Below are positions 7,927 through 15,991 of a stretch of DNA of 17,676 bases, one piece after another (position 1 is the stretch's first letter; each line of letters begins with the position of its first letter). Origin of the DNA: Streptococcus sp. (GTDB lineage Bacteria > Bacillota > Bacilli > Lactobacillales > Aerococcaceae); the NCBI GenBank assembly GCA_015264885.1, contig JABZYY010000017.1:1-17676 (forward strand), read 5' to 3'. The notes beneath the pieces were generated by a model. The model saw only the letters and a program-made list of their open reading frames with translations. It had not been told where the DNA came from and did no database searches. The position numbers were made by a program, and so were the translations under genes.

Positions 7927-8700
7927 CTATGCAAGACCTCCATAACGGCGATGTCTTCCTTGGTACGTTAGAATCGCTTTATGTAAATCTTCTTCAGAAA
8001 AGTCTGGCCAGAAAATATCTGTAAAGTAATATTCACTATATGCTAATTGCCATAATAAGAAATTACTTAATCGCACTTCTCCACTTGTACGAATCATTAA
8101 ATCTGGATCTTGTAAATCTCCTAGGAAGCTTGTTTGTAACTTACTCGCAAAAGCTTCATCGTTAATATCTTCCACTGAGATTTCTCCGGATTGAACCTCG
8201 TTTGCTAGAGCTTTCGTTGCTTCAATAATTTCAGCACGTGAGCCATAGTTAAGAGCAAACGTTAAGACCATTCCTGTATTATTCTTTGTATCTTCGACGG
8301 CTTTTAAGACGACTTGTTTTGTAGATTCAGGTAATTCATCAATAAATCCAATCAGTTGGATTTTCATATTTCTTTCTTGAAGTTCCGGCATAAACGTTCC
8401 AAAGAAATCTCCAGGTAGTTTCATTAAGAAGCTTACCTCTTCTGTTGGACGTTTCCAGTTTTCAGTACTAAACGCATATAAGGTCATCGCTTTTACCCCT
8501 AATTCATCGGCAGCAATTGCGATACGTTTTACTGTACTCATGCCTTCTTTATGTCCCGCAATTCTCGGAAGATTGCGTTTCTTTGCCCAACGTCCATTAC
8601 CATCCATAATCACGGCGATATGTTGTGGGATATTTTCTCGATCAATTGAAACAGATTCTGTTGTTTCTTGTGGTTTTGATTTTTTCTTCCAAAAAAGCAT
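7927..8700 (-). CDS. uppS: Undecaprenyl (isoprenyl) diphosphate synthase
   Basis: UppS is the cis-prenyltransferase that extends farnesyl diphosphate with isopentenyl diphosphate to C55 undecaprenyl diphosphate, the lipid carrier for peptidoglycan and wall polymers. Seen in the 257-residue product: HIAVIMDGNGRWAKKR with catalytic Asp33, LYAFSTENWKRP, and the C-terminal substrate-binding segment DLMIRTSGEVRLSNFLLWQ followed by YSEYYFTD. I choose the ATG at 8700 because AAAGGA lies 9 nt upstream; the in-frame ATG at 8709 would abut that site with no spacing. First gene of the uppS-cdsA-rseP-polC operon, diverging from def. Neither frr upstream nor dxr downstream is present. Confidence 0.96.
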   Translation of the reverse strand: MLFWKKKSKPQETTESVSIDRENIPQHIAVIMDGNGRWAKKRNLPRIAGHKEGMSTVKRIAIAADELGVKAMTLYAFSTENWKRPTEEVSFLMKLPGDFFGTFMPELQERNMKIQLIGFIDELPESTKQVVLKAVEDTKNNTGMVLTFALNYGSRAEIIEATKALANEVQSGEISVEDINDEAFASKLQTSFLGDLQDPDLMIRTSGEVRLSNFLLWQLAYSEYYFTDIFWPDFSEEDLHKAILTYQGRHRRYGGLA

Positions 8701-8732
8701 TTTATCCATTCCTTTACACGTATTTCTTTTCT

Positions 8733-8741
8733 ATTGTAACA
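8733..8741 (-). promoter_or_regulatory. Possible extended -10 promoter of the uppS operon
   Basis: On the minus strand TGT-TACAAT forms an extended -10 with the hexamer at 8733-8738, placing the start near 8726 and a leader of about 25 nt before uppS. No convincing -35 is seen 16-18 nt upstream. A second weaker possibility is TATAAA at 8756-8761. Assigned mainly because an operon start is required in this divergent region. Confidence 0.4.
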
Positions 8742-8808
8742 GAAGTTTAAGGTCATTTATAGTATTCTCTTTTTCCTTATGAAAAAATTACAAAAACAAA
8801 GGCCCTGA

Positions 8809-8837
8809 TTGGTTTCTAGGGCGAAAAATGGTATACT
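8809..8837 (+). promoter_or_regulatory. Predicted sigma-A promoter of def
   Basis: -35 TTGGTT (8809-8814), a 17-nt spacer and -10 TATACT (8832-8837) preceded by TGG. The nine bases TGGTATACT are identical to those of the rimP promoter. Start of transcription is expected near 8844, giving a leader of about 30 nt that contains AAAGGAG. The -35 lies in the loop of a GCCCT/AGGGC inverted repeat (8802-8822). Confidence 0.65.
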
Positions 8838-8873
8838 TAGAAACAGATTTATGAACCAATAAAGGAGTTAACC

Positions 8874-9434
8874 ATGATTACAATGAAAGATATCGTGTTA
8901 GAGGGACATCCAGCACTTAGAAAACGTGCCGAGAAGCTTACTTTCCCACTAACTGAAGAACAACAAGAACTAGCTAAAGAAATGCTAGAATTCTTACATA
9001 ACAGTCAAAATCCAGAAATCGCAGAAAAATATGAATTGCGCGCTGGTGTTGGTCTTGCAGCACCACAACTTGGGAAGTCTATTCAAATGATTGCTCTTCT
9101 CGTCCCAGGCTTTGAAGACGAAGAACCAATCTTAAACGAAGTATGGATTAATCCTCGTATTATGCGTGAGTCAGTCAAGAAAGCTTGCCTTAAAGAAGGT
9201 GAAGGTTGTCTTTCAGTTGAACGTGACGTACCTGGAATCGTTCTTCGCTGCGAACGCGTGACTGTCAAATATCAAGATGTGAACGGAGACGAATTCGTAC
9301 GTACATTAACAGACTACGAAGCCATCGTTGTTCAACATGAAATTGACCATTTAAACGGTGTGATGTTCTATGACCACATCAATAAAACACAACCAATGTA
9401 TATCCCTAAAGGAGCGGTTGTCATTGGCGAATAA
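8874..9434 (+). CDS. def: Peptide deformylase, type 2
   Basis: Peptide deformylase removes the formyl group from the N-terminal methionine of new proteins, using a bound metal. All three family motifs are present: GVGLAAPQ (58-65), EGCLS (110-114, metal-binding Cys112) and HEIDH (155-159, two metal His and the catalytic Glu). The length (186) and the insertion between motifs 1 and 2 mark the Gram-positive type 2 form. The start at 8874 has AAAGGAG with GGAG 6 nt upstream; a second ATG three codons later is possible but worse placed. The next gene overlaps its end by 11 nt. Confidence 0.97.
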   Translation: MITMKDIVLEGHPALRKRAEKLTFPLTEEQQELAKEMLEFLHNSQNPEIAEKYELRAGVGLAAPQLGKSIQMIALLVPGFEDEEPILNEVWINPRIMRESVKKACLKEGEGCLSVERDVPGIVLRCERVTVKYQDVNGDEFVRTLTDYEAIVVQHEIDHLNGVMFYDHINKTQPMYIPKGAVVIGE

Positions 9435-10131
9435 GACACCCATTTTGGTATTCGATTTAGATGATACACTTTACTCAAAACAACAAGTCTTCTTGACCGC
9501 CTTAAAGAAATGCTATCCAACATTTACAACGGATATCGATGTGTACAAGGTCTACCAAGAAAAAAGCGAGATTGCTTTTGAGTTGTTTACAAAGGGACAA
9601 ATCACATTAGAAGAAAACCACTTATCACGAGTTGAAGGCACACTTTCGGCTCTTGGACTGGATTCTTCAAAAGAATCAGTTATTCATTTTAAGGAAACCT
9701 ATCAATATGTGATGGATCATATCGAATTAGATAAAGAATGGTATGACTTTTTTGACAAAGTATCGAACCGCTCTACTCTTGTGCTTCTAACAAATGGACC
9801 AACGAGTCATCAATCGAAAAAAATCACTTCTCTTGGATTAAAAAACTGGTTCGATTCGTCGAGAATCTTCATTTCAGAAACAACGGGTGTTCCAAAACCG
9901 CAAGCAGAAGCCTTTAAGAATGTTGAACAACTTTTTCCAGATATTAGCACAAGCGACTTCTGGATGATTGGCGATGACCTTATTAATGACATTGAAGGTG
10001 CTAAAAACAGAAATTGGAATACCATTTTTTTCAAATTTGGTGAAAAGAAATCTGATGCCAACCCTAAACCACTTTCAAATCCAAAAGAATTACTCTTAAA
10101 ATTGGAAAAAGAGGCATTTATCAGCCTTTAA
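9424..10131 (+). CDS. HAD-superfamily hydrolase (YjjG/YfnB-like phosphatase)
   Basis: A cytoplasmic Mg-dependent phosphatase of HAD subfamily IA, possibly acting on nucleotide monophosphates or small phosphosugars; the substrate cannot be read from sequence. Motif I is FDLDDTLYSK (nucleophile Asp11, acid/base Asp13), with a helical cap at about 15-90, motif II LLTNGP, the motif III lysine in GVPKPQAEAFK and motif IV MIGDDLINDIEGAK. I start it at TTG 9424, which overlaps def by 11 nt and has AAAGGAG 9 nt upstream, giving MANKTPILVFD and 235 residues. The first in-frame ATG (9370) would overlap def by 65 nt and has no ribosome site. Cotranscribed with def. Confidence 0.85.
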   Translation: MANKTPILVFDLDDTLYSKQQVFLTALKKCYPTFTTDIDVYKVYQEKSEIAFELFTKGQITLEENHLSRVEGTLSALGLDSSKESVIHFKETYQYVMDHIELDKEWYDFFDKVSNRSTLVLLTNGPTSHQSKKITSLGLKNWFDSSRIFISETTGVPKPQAEAFKNVEQLFPDISTSDFWMIGDDLINDIEGAKNRNWNTIFFKFGEKKSDANPKPLSNPKELLLKLEKEAFISL

Positions 10132-10135
10132 GATT

Positions 10136-10164
10136 ATGAAAAAATAGGCATTCTATGATAAAAT
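10136..10164 (+). promoter_or_regulatory. Possible promoter of rpoY-rnjA
   Basis: -35 ATGAAA (10136-10141), a 17-nt spacer and -10 TAAAAT (10159-10164) preceded by TGA. Start near 10171. The 74-nt AT-rich gap also holds an imperfect inverted repeat (10151-10173, arms TTCTAT and ATAGAA) and a repeated ATTATGAAAAAA at 10133 and 10176. No terminator is seen after the HAD gene, so read-through from the def promoter is also likely. Confidence 0.4.
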
Positions 10165-10205
10165 ATGATAGAAACATTATGAAAAAAATTTAAAGGAGTA
10201 CATAC

Positions 10206-10421
10206 ATGATTTTTAAAATTACTTACCAACCAACTAAAACGGAAGCTCCACGTCGTGAGAACACAGAAGCTTTATATATCGAAGCTAGTGACAAGGTAGA
10301 AGCCCGCCGCCTTGTAGATGAAAACACTGAATACAACGTAGAGTTTATCCAAGAGCTAGATGAAAAACACTTAGCTTACGAAAAACAAAACCCTGAATTT
10401 AAATTAACGGTGTTCAAGTAA
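10206..10421 (+). CDS. rpoY: RNA polymerase epsilon subunit (RpoY)
   Basis: Small accessory subunit found only in RNA polymerase of Bacillota; it sits near the jaw/secondary-channel side of the enzyme. The 71-residue product begins [20 protein letters not shown] and continues with LYIEAS and the [16 protein letters not shown] segment, the pattern of the YkzG/RpoY family, at the normal size of about 70 residues. An AAAGGAG lies 8 nt before the ATG. It ends one base before the rnjA start (TAATATG), the usual rpoY-rnjA arrangement, implying coupled translation. Confidence 0.93.
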   Translation: MIFKITYQPTKTEAPRRENTEALYIEASDKVEARRLVDENTEYNVEFIQELDEKHLAYEKQNPEFKLTVFK

Positions 10422-10422
10422 T

Positions 10423-12120
10423 ATGAAGCCAAATATTAAAAATAACGAAACGGGCGTATTTGCTTTTGGCGGTTTAGGTGAAATCGGTAAAAACACATAT
10501 GGCGTTCAATTCCAAGATGAGCTGATCATTTTGGATGCCGGTATTAAATTCCCTGAGGATGATTTACTAGGAATCGATTATGTGATTCCCGATTACAGTT
10601 ATATCGTTCAAAATATTAATAAAGTAAAAGGTCTATTTATTTCGCATGGACACGAAGACCATATTGGTGGGATTCCTTTCTTAATTAAACAAGCGAACAT
10701 CCCTATTTATGCAACAAAACTTGCGATGTCGTTGATTCGAAATAAATTAGAAGAACACGGTCTTTTAAGAGATGCGATTCTTCACGAAATTGATGAAGAT
10801 AGCGTCATTAAATTCCGTAAAACACAAGTGAGTTTCTATCGCACAACCCACTCTATTCCAGATGCATTCGGGATTGTGATTAAGACTCCTCCAGGAAATA
10901 TCGTGTTTACAGGTGACTATAAGTTTGACTTTACTCCAGTTGGAGAACCAGCTAACCTTCACCGTATGGCACAAATTGGTTCAGAAGGTGTTCTAGTTCT
11001 TTTAGGAGACAGTACGAACTCTGAAGTCCCTGGATTTACTCAATCAGAACAAGTCGTTGGAAAATCGATAAAAGAGATTATCCAACGCGTTGATGGACGT
11101 ATCATTTTTGCGACATTTGCATCAAACGTTTCTCGTCTAAAACAAGTAACAGATGTGGCTGTAGCAACTGGTCGTAAATTAGCTGTATTTGGACGTAGTA
11201 TGGAAGCCAGCTTCCGCACTGCTCGTGAATTAGGTTATATTAAGGCTCCAGATGATACTTTTATCGATGGACGTGAAATTAACCAATACCCTTCTGAAAA
11301 AGTCATTATTTTATGTACTGGTTCTCAAGGGGAACCAATGGCGGCACTAAGTCGTATCGCAAATGGGACTCACCGACAAATCTCAATTCAACCTGGTGAC
11401 ACGGTTATCTTCTCTAGTTCACCAATTCCAGGAAATACTTCAAGCGTTAACCGCGTTATCAACCTTCTTTCAGAAGCTGGTGCTGAAGTGATTCATGGTA
11501 AAGTCAACAATATCCACACATCTGGACACGGTTCTCAAGAAGAACAAAAATTAATGCTTCGCTTAATGAAGCCTAAATACTTCGTTCCAGTCCACGGTGA
11601 ATATCGTATGCAAAAGATTCAAGCAAATCTTGCGACTCAGGTGGGAATTCCAAAAGAAAACTCATTTATCTTGAGTAATGGAGATGTTCTTGCCGTTACT
11701 GCTGACTCTGCACGTAGAGCTGGTCACTTCTTTGCAGGTGACGTTTACGTCGATGGGAATGGTATCGGAGATATCGGAAATATCGTTCTTCGTGATCGTA
11801 AGACACTCTCACAAGATGGTTTAGTCATCTGTGTAGCCACTGTTGACTACGAAAACCGTGAATTAGTAGCAGGTCCAGATATGCTCTCTCGTGGATTTAT
11901 ATACATGAAAGAATCAGGACAACTTCTTAACGAAGCACAAGCCATTCTTCGTGATGAACTTGAAGAACTCTTGGGAGATTCTGAAGAAGTCTTAAACGAA
12001 CGTGTACTACGTAATAAAATTACGGATGTGTTAGGTCCGTTCCTATTTAAGAAAACAGAACGTCATCCAATGATTCTTCCAGTAATTTTAGGAGTTACTG
12101 AAGCAGATGCTATAGAATAA
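10423..12120 (+). CDS. rnjA: Ribonuclease J1
   Basis: RNase J1 is a dual 5'-3' exo- and endoribonuclease of the beta-CASP metallo-beta-lactamase class and a main mRNA decay and rRNA processing enzyme in Bacillota. The 565-residue product shows the zinc motif HGHEDHIGG at 75-83, further metal ligands in [10 protein letters not shown] and FTGDYKFD, the beta-CASP region with [11 protein letters not shown], the [11 protein letters not shown] motif and PVHGEYRM, then a C-terminal domain. Length matches B. subtilis RnjA (555), and the fusion-free pairing with rpoY favours J1 over J2. It starts one base after rpoY, so translation is likely coupled. It ends just before a strong hairpin. Confidence 0.96.
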   Translation: MKPNIKNNETGVFAFGGLGEIGKNTYGVQFQDELIILDAGIKFPEDDLLGIDYVIPDYSYIVQNINKVKGLFISHGHEDHIGGIPFLIKQANIPIYATKLAMSLIRNKLEEHGLLRDAILHEIDEDSVIKFRKTQVSFYRTTHSIPDAFGIVIKTPPGNIVFTGDYKFDFTPVGEPANLHRMAQIGSEGVLVLLGDSTNSEVPGFTQSEQVVGKSIKEIIQRVDGRIIFATFASNVSRLKQVTDVAVATGRKLAVFGRSMEASFRTARELGYIKAPDDTFIDGREINQYPSEKVIILCTGSQGEPMAALSRIANGTHRQISIQPGDTVIFSSSPIPGNTSSVNRVINLLSEAGAEVIHGKVNNIHTSGHGSQEEQKLMLRLMKPKYFVPVHGEYRMQKIQANLATQVGIPKENSFILSNGDVLAVTADSARRAGHFFAGDVYVDGNGIGDIGNIVLRDRKTLSQDGLVICVATVDYENRELVAGPDMLSRGFIYMKESGQLLNEAQAILRDELEELLGDSEEVLNERVLRNKITDVLGPFLFKKTERHPMILPVILGVTEADAIE

Positions 12121-12128
12121 ATAAATTA

Positions 12129-12158
12129 AGAGGTGTACCGTAATTGCGGTACACCTCT
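12129..12158 (+). terminator. Hairpin terminator after rnjA, possibly bidirectional
   Basis: A perfect 12-bp stem AGAGGTGTACCG/CGGTACACCTCT with a 6-nt loop lies 8 nt after the rnjA stop. The downstream tract GTTAGTTTATC is only moderately U-rich. In the other direction the tail is TAATTTATT, so it may also stop transcripts coming through from rpoD. Confidence 0.75.
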
Positions 12159-12229
12159 GTTAGTTTATCAAATTCTTCACTAGATTTAAGCCCTTTTCCA
12201 TGAAAATAATAGAGATTTCACAAAAATTG

Positions 12230-12264
12230 CAAACAAAAAAGAAGCAATCCCTAAGGACTGCTTC
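12230..12264 (-). terminator. Intrinsic terminator of dnaG-rpoD
   Basis: On the minus strand GAAGCAGTCC/GGATTGCTTC forms a 10-bp stem (one G-U pair) with a TTAG loop, followed by TTTTTTG. It begins 12 nt after the rpoD stop. The stretch between this and the rnjA hairpin (12159-12229) shows nothing recognisable. Confidence 0.88.
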
Positions 12265-12276
12265 TGTTATTCATTC

Positions 12277-13401
12277 TTAATCTAAGAAATCTTTTAATTG
12301 TTTAGAACGGCTCGGATGGCGTAATTTACGTAATGCTTTCGCTTCAATTTGACGAATACGTTCACGAGTTACCCCGAATACTTGCCCTACTTGTTCTAAT
12401 GTACGGATTTCTCCATTTTTATCAAGACCGAAACGTAAACGCAGAACGTTTTCTTCACGGTCTGTTAATTGTTCAAGAACTTCATCAAGTTGTTCTTTCA
12501 ATAATGCATACGCTGTATGATCAGCTGGGCTTGTTGCATTATCGTCTTCAATGAAATCACCTAAATGTGAATCATCCTCTTCCCCAATTGGAGTTTCAAG
12601 AGACACTGGTTCTTGAGCGATTTTTAGAATTTCACGAACTTTTTCAGTTGGTAAATCCATTTCTGCACCGATTTCTTCCGGTGTAGGTTCGCGTCCTAAA
12701 TCTTGTAATAGTTGTCTTTGAACACGTACTAACTTGTTGATTGTTTCAACCATATGCACTGGAATACGAATCGTACGCGCTTGGTCAGCGATGGCACGAG
12801 TGATTGCTTGACGAATCCACCATGTGGCATAAGTAGAGAATTTGAATCCTTTTGTATGGTCAAATTTCTCAACGGCTTTCATTAAGCCCATGTTTCCTTC
12901 TTGAATTAAATCTAAGAATTGCATTCCACGCCCTACATAACGTTTCGCAATAGATACAACTAAACGAAGGTTGGCTTCTGCTAACTCTTGTTTTGCTTCA
13001 GTATCTCCTTCTTGGATACGGAGCGCTAATGCGACCTCTTCATCTGCACTAAGTAGTGGAACTCGTCCGATTTCTTTTAAATACATACGAACGGAGTCAT
13101 TAATCTTCGTATTTGAAGATAAGGCAGTATCATCTTCAACAACAGCTGTCTCAGATTCGCGTTGGCTTTCTGCTGACAATTGTTGGCTTGTTGGTTCACC
13201 GTTAGCATCTACAACACTAACCCCTGCATCCTCAAACTTTTGAATTAATTTATCCATTCCTTCCGCATCCAACTCAAATGGGATTGCGATTTGTGCAGAT
13301 AAATCATCGTATAAAATTTGACCGAATAATTTTCGTTCTGCAAGAAGCGTTGAAGTTGCTTCATTCAGTGTTTGACCTTTTTCATTTTTTTGAACTGTCA
13401 T
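12277..13401 (-). CDS. rpoD: Primary RNA polymerase sigma factor RpoD (SigA)
   Basis: The housekeeping sigma-70 factor that directs RNA polymerase to -10/-35 promoters. The 374-residue product has a region 1.1-like N-terminus, region 1.2 ([20 protein letters not shown], about 103-122), regions 2.1-2.4 ([46 protein letters not shown]; about 142-215), region 3, and region 4 with the helix-turn-helix [19 protein letters not shown] near the end. Length agrees with B. subtilis SigA (371). GGAGG lies 8 nt before the ATG. It follows dnaG by 16 nt, the Gram-positive dnaG-rpoD operon; no rpsU is present. Extended -10 elements predicted elsewhere in the window fit this group-1 sigma. Confidence 0.98.
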   Translation of the reverse strand: MTVQKNEKGQTLNEATSTLLAERKLFGQILYDDLSAQIAIPFELDAEGMDKLIQKFEDAGVSVVDANGEPTSQQLSAESQRESETAVVEDDTALSSNTKINDSVRMYLKEIGRVPLLSADEEVALALRIQEGDTEAKQELAEANLRLVVSIAKRYVGRGMQFLDLIQEGNMGLMKAVEKFDHTKGFKFSTYATWWIRQAITRAIADQARTIRIPVHMVETINKLVRVQRQLLQDLGREPTPEEIGAEMDLPTEKVREILKIAQEPVSLETPIGEEDDSHLGDFIEDDNATSPADHTAYALLKEQLDEVLEQLTDREENVLRLRFGLDKNGEIRTLEQVGQVFGVTRERIRQIEAKALRKLRHPSRSKQLKDFLD

Positions 13402-13417
13402 TCACCATTCCTCCATT

Positions 13418-15247
13418 CTATCTTTTCCTTAATTGGCGTTGAATCTCCATGATTTCCACCATCAATTTCTTTCTGGCTTCATCATCGTTCATAAGAGCAG
13501 CTCGATTCAACTCTTCCTTTTTTTGTGCTAACTGCTCTTTTAGAATATTCTTTTGTGAAAGTACATATACTAAATCCTGAATCTCTTGTTCCGTACATTC
13601 TGGAGGGAACTGACCTAGTTCAATTTCAGATACCAGATTTCTGTTCATGAAATCTTTATCGTTTAAAAATAACATAAATTCTTGAACATCAAATTCCTCT
13701 TCTTCATTTCGAAACGCCTGAATATGTAAAAATAATTGCTCATATAGTGCATCTGGAAACGAGAATTCTGGATTAATACGATTCAGATATGTCCAAGCTT
13801 CATTATGATGCATCAAGCGGTACATTAAATGCCTTTGAATACCTTCGTTTTTAATAAACGGTCTGTTCATAACAGGCGCTTGAGATTCCATGCTTGTTAC
13901 AGGTGGTGCTTGGAAATTCTGTGAAGTTTGAACTTGCTTTTGTTTTACTTGATTTTGAATCGTTGTGTAATCAAGATTAAACTCATCTGCAAGAGACTTC
14001 ATCGCAAGATTCTTTTCAACATCATTTGTGAGTTTCGCTAGTTCAATAATCATCTCTTCGATGTACTGAATCTTTTGACTCTCAACTTGTATCTGATATT
14101 TCTTAGAAAGGAATCTCTTTTTAAATTGATAGATGGTTTCTTGCCCGTGTTCAACTAAATCGATAAACGCTTGGGGTCCACGTTGTTTAATAAACTCATC
14201 TGGATCCAGTCCATTATCAAATGGAATAATTCCAATCGTAAAAGCATTCGTGGATTGAATCATTTCAATTGCACGGTTTGTCGCCTCCAAACCTGCTCTA
14301 TCACCATCATAAGCAATCAAAATCGTATCCGTCACATGACGAAGCTTTTGAATTTGCTCTGGTGTCAGAGACGTGCCCATTGAGGCTACCCCTAGTTGAA
14401 CTCCCGCTTGCCAAGCAGAAATTACATCCATATATCCTTCAAAAAGGATAACTTTATTTTCTTTACGAATATTCTTCTTTGCTAAATCAAAGTTAAATAA
14501 GAAGTTTCTTTTCGCAAAGAGCGGTGTTTCAGGACTGTTTAAATATTTAGCCTGTGAAGCGAACTCATCCGAATAACCTGGCAACACACGTCCAGAAAAT
14601 CCGACAATTTGTCCATGTTCATTACGAAGAGGAATCATAATCCGCTGATTAAAACGATCAAAGAATCCAGTTTGACTTTCAACGAATAGACCTGTCGCTT
14701 CCATTTCTTGTTCTGTTAGCTCTAAATCTTGTAAGAGCTGTGTCAGCTGCGTGCGGTCTTTTAACGAGAAACCAAATCCAAATTCTTTTAACGTATCAAT
14801 CGTATAACCACGATCCGTTAAGTAATGAAGTGCTTCTTGTCCACCTTTTGTATTAAATAGGACGTGCGAGTAAAACTCACTCGCTTTTTCATGTGCCGCA
14901 AACAATTTTCTCTCTTTTTGAGGAATTGCTTGTTCACTAGAAGGAATTTCTACATCGAGAGGAATATGCGCAATTTCTGCTACCCTAACAACCGATTCTG
15001 GAAAAGATAAACTTTCCAATTCCTGCATGAAGTTAAAAACATTTCCCCCGCGTCCACAACTAAAACAGTGAAATAACTGTTTTTCTTCTGTGACGGTAAA
15101 CGAAGGTGTTCTTTCATCATGGAAAGGACATCGGCCAAAAAGGCTCTTTCCTTGCTTTCTCAATTGGACAAACTGCCCTACAATATCGAGAATATTCACT
15201 TGCGATTGTATACTTTGAATCGTTTCTTTTGATAATTGTTGACTCAT
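13418..15247 (-). CDS. dnaG: DNA primase DnaG
   Basis: DnaG makes the RNA primers for replication and is recruited by the replicative helicase. The 609-residue protein carries the N-terminal zinc-binding domain with ligands Cys40, His43, Cys61 and Cys64 (CPFHDERTPSF, FHCFSCGRGGN), the catalytic core, and a Toprim domain with VILFEGYMDVI near 269 and the metal-binding YDGDRAG near 315, then a helical C-terminal helicase-interaction domain. Length is typical (about 600). I start at the ATG at 15247, with GGAGGGAG 7 nt upstream. An in-frame ATG at 15268 overlaps that ribosome site and is unlikely. First gene of the dnaG-rpoD operon. Confidence 0.97.
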   Translation of the reverse strand: MSQQLSKETIQSIQSQVNILDIVGQFVQLRKQGKSLFGRCPFHDERTPSFTVTEEKQLFHCFSCGRGGNVFNFMQELESLSFPESVVRVAEIAHIPLDVEIPSSEQAIPQKERKLFAAHEKASEFYSHVLFNTKGGQEALHYLTDRGYTIDTLKEFGFGFSLKDRTQLTQLLQDLELTEQEMEATGLFVESQTGFFDRFNQRIMIPLRNEHGQIVGFSGRVLPGYSDEFASQAKYLNSPETPLFAKRNFLFNFDLAKKNIRKENKVILFEGYMDVISAWQAGVQLGVASMGTSLTPEQIQKLRHVTDTILIAYDGDRAGLEATNRAIEMIQSTNAFTIGIIPFDNGLDPDEFIKQRGPQAFIDLVEHGQETIYQFKKRFLSKKYQIQVESQKIQYIEEMIIELAKLTNDVEKNLAMKSLADEFNLDYTTIQNQVKQKQVQTSQNFQAPPVTSMESQAPVMNRPFIKNEGIQRHLMYRLMHHNEAWTYLNRINPEFSFPDALYEQLFLHIQAFRNEEEEFDVQEFMLFLNDKDFMNRNLVSEIELGQFPPECTEQEIQDLVYVLSQKNILKEQLAQKKEELNRAALMNDDEARKKLMVEIMEIQRQLRKR

Positions 15248-15290
15248 AAAAAAACTCCCTCCATACACTACGCCTAATGATACAGCATAT

Positions 15291-15319
15291 AATATATCAC
15301 AATTCGCGATTTAATGCAA
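15291..15319 (-). promoter_or_regulatory. Predicted sigma-A promoter of dnaG-rpoD
   Basis: On the minus strand -35 TTGCAT (15314-15319), a 17-nt spacer and -10 TATATT (15291-15296) preceded by TGA. Start near 15284, leaving a leader of about 37 nt before dnaG. A vegetative promoter here would make rpoD transcription depend on its own product. Confidence 0.65.
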
Positions 15320-15360
15320 TGGAGCAAGTTTTATTTTCCTTACAAGTGGCTTCATTTTTT

Positions 15361-15400
15361 TAAAACAAAACAAGTGATACCGTATACGGTATCACTTGTT
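15361..15400 (-). terminator. Intrinsic terminator after engB
   Basis: A perfect inverted repeat at 15369-15400: 14-bp arms AACAAGTGATACCG and CGGTATCACTTGTT around TATA. On the minus strand it is followed by TTGTTTTA. It starts 3 nt after the engB stop codon and separates engB from the dnaG promoter. Confidence 0.88.
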
Positions 15401-15403
15401 ATT

Positions 15404-15991
15404 TTAGTCAGCAATAAATTGTTCAATCCACGCCCAAGCTTTCTCTACCCCTTCACCTGTTTCAGATGAGAATGTTAAGAAAAGCTCTTCTGGTGGTTTG
15501 CCAAATGCTTTTCGAATCACGCTTACGTGCTTATTCCATTTTCCACGAGGGATCTTATCACATTTCGTCATCACAATTCGATATGGAATATTGTAATACT
15601 CTAAAAATTCACGCATTTGAACATCTTCTTGACTTGGTTCATGTCTAAAGTCTACTAAGATAAGCACTAAACGAAGTGGCTCTCGAGTCGTAATATACTC
15701 CTCAATCATCTTCCCCCACTTTTCACGTTCTTTCTTAGATACTTTGGCATATCCGTATCCTGGCACATCTACAAAATAGAACTGCTCATTAATATGATAA
15801 AAGTTCAATGTTTGTGTTTTACCAGGTTTACTTGAGGTACGGGCTAGACTTTTTCGTTGAATCAACTTATTAATAAAAGAAGATTTCCCAACATTTGAAC
15901 GACCTGATAATGCTATTTCTGGAAGATTTCCAGAAGGATATTGCGCTGGTCCTACAGCACTAATTGTAAATTCGGCTTTATTAACCTTCAT
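15404..15991 (-). CDS. engB: Ribosome biogenesis GTP-binding protein EngB (YsxC/YihA)
   Basis: An essential small GTPase that assists assembly of the 50S ribosomal subunit. In the 195-residue product: G1 GRSNVGKSS (30-38), a G2 region around [11 protein letters not shown] (55-65), G3 DVPGYG (75-80), G4 TKCDK (142-146) and a G5-like FSSETGEG. Length fits the family. The ATG at 15991 has AAAGGA 7 nt upstream, lying inside the end of the preceding transporter gene, with which engB overlaps by 11 nt; translation is probably coupled. engB commonly stands directly behind clpX in Bacillota; here the transporter lies between them. Confidence 0.97.
   Translation of the reverse strand: MKVNKAEFTISAVGPAQYPSGNLPEIALSGRSNVGKSSFINKLIQRKSLARTSSKPGKTQTLNFYHINEQFYFVDVPGYGYAKVSKKEREKWGKMIEEYITTREPLRLVLILVDFRHEPSQEDVQMREFLEYYNIPYRIVMTKCDKIPRGKWNKHVSVIRKAFGKPPEELFLTFSSETGEGVEKAWAWIEQFIAD

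Noticed and set aside
12333..13243. Plus-strand open frames opposite rpoD
   Set aside because: They are antisense to a complete, conserved sigma factor gene and have no ribosome site or promoter.
15369..15400. Perfect 32-bp palindrome as a possible operator, recombination or attachment site
   Set aside because: Its position 3 nt after engB and the following U-rich tract on the minus strand explain it fully as a terminator; there are no mobile genes nearby.
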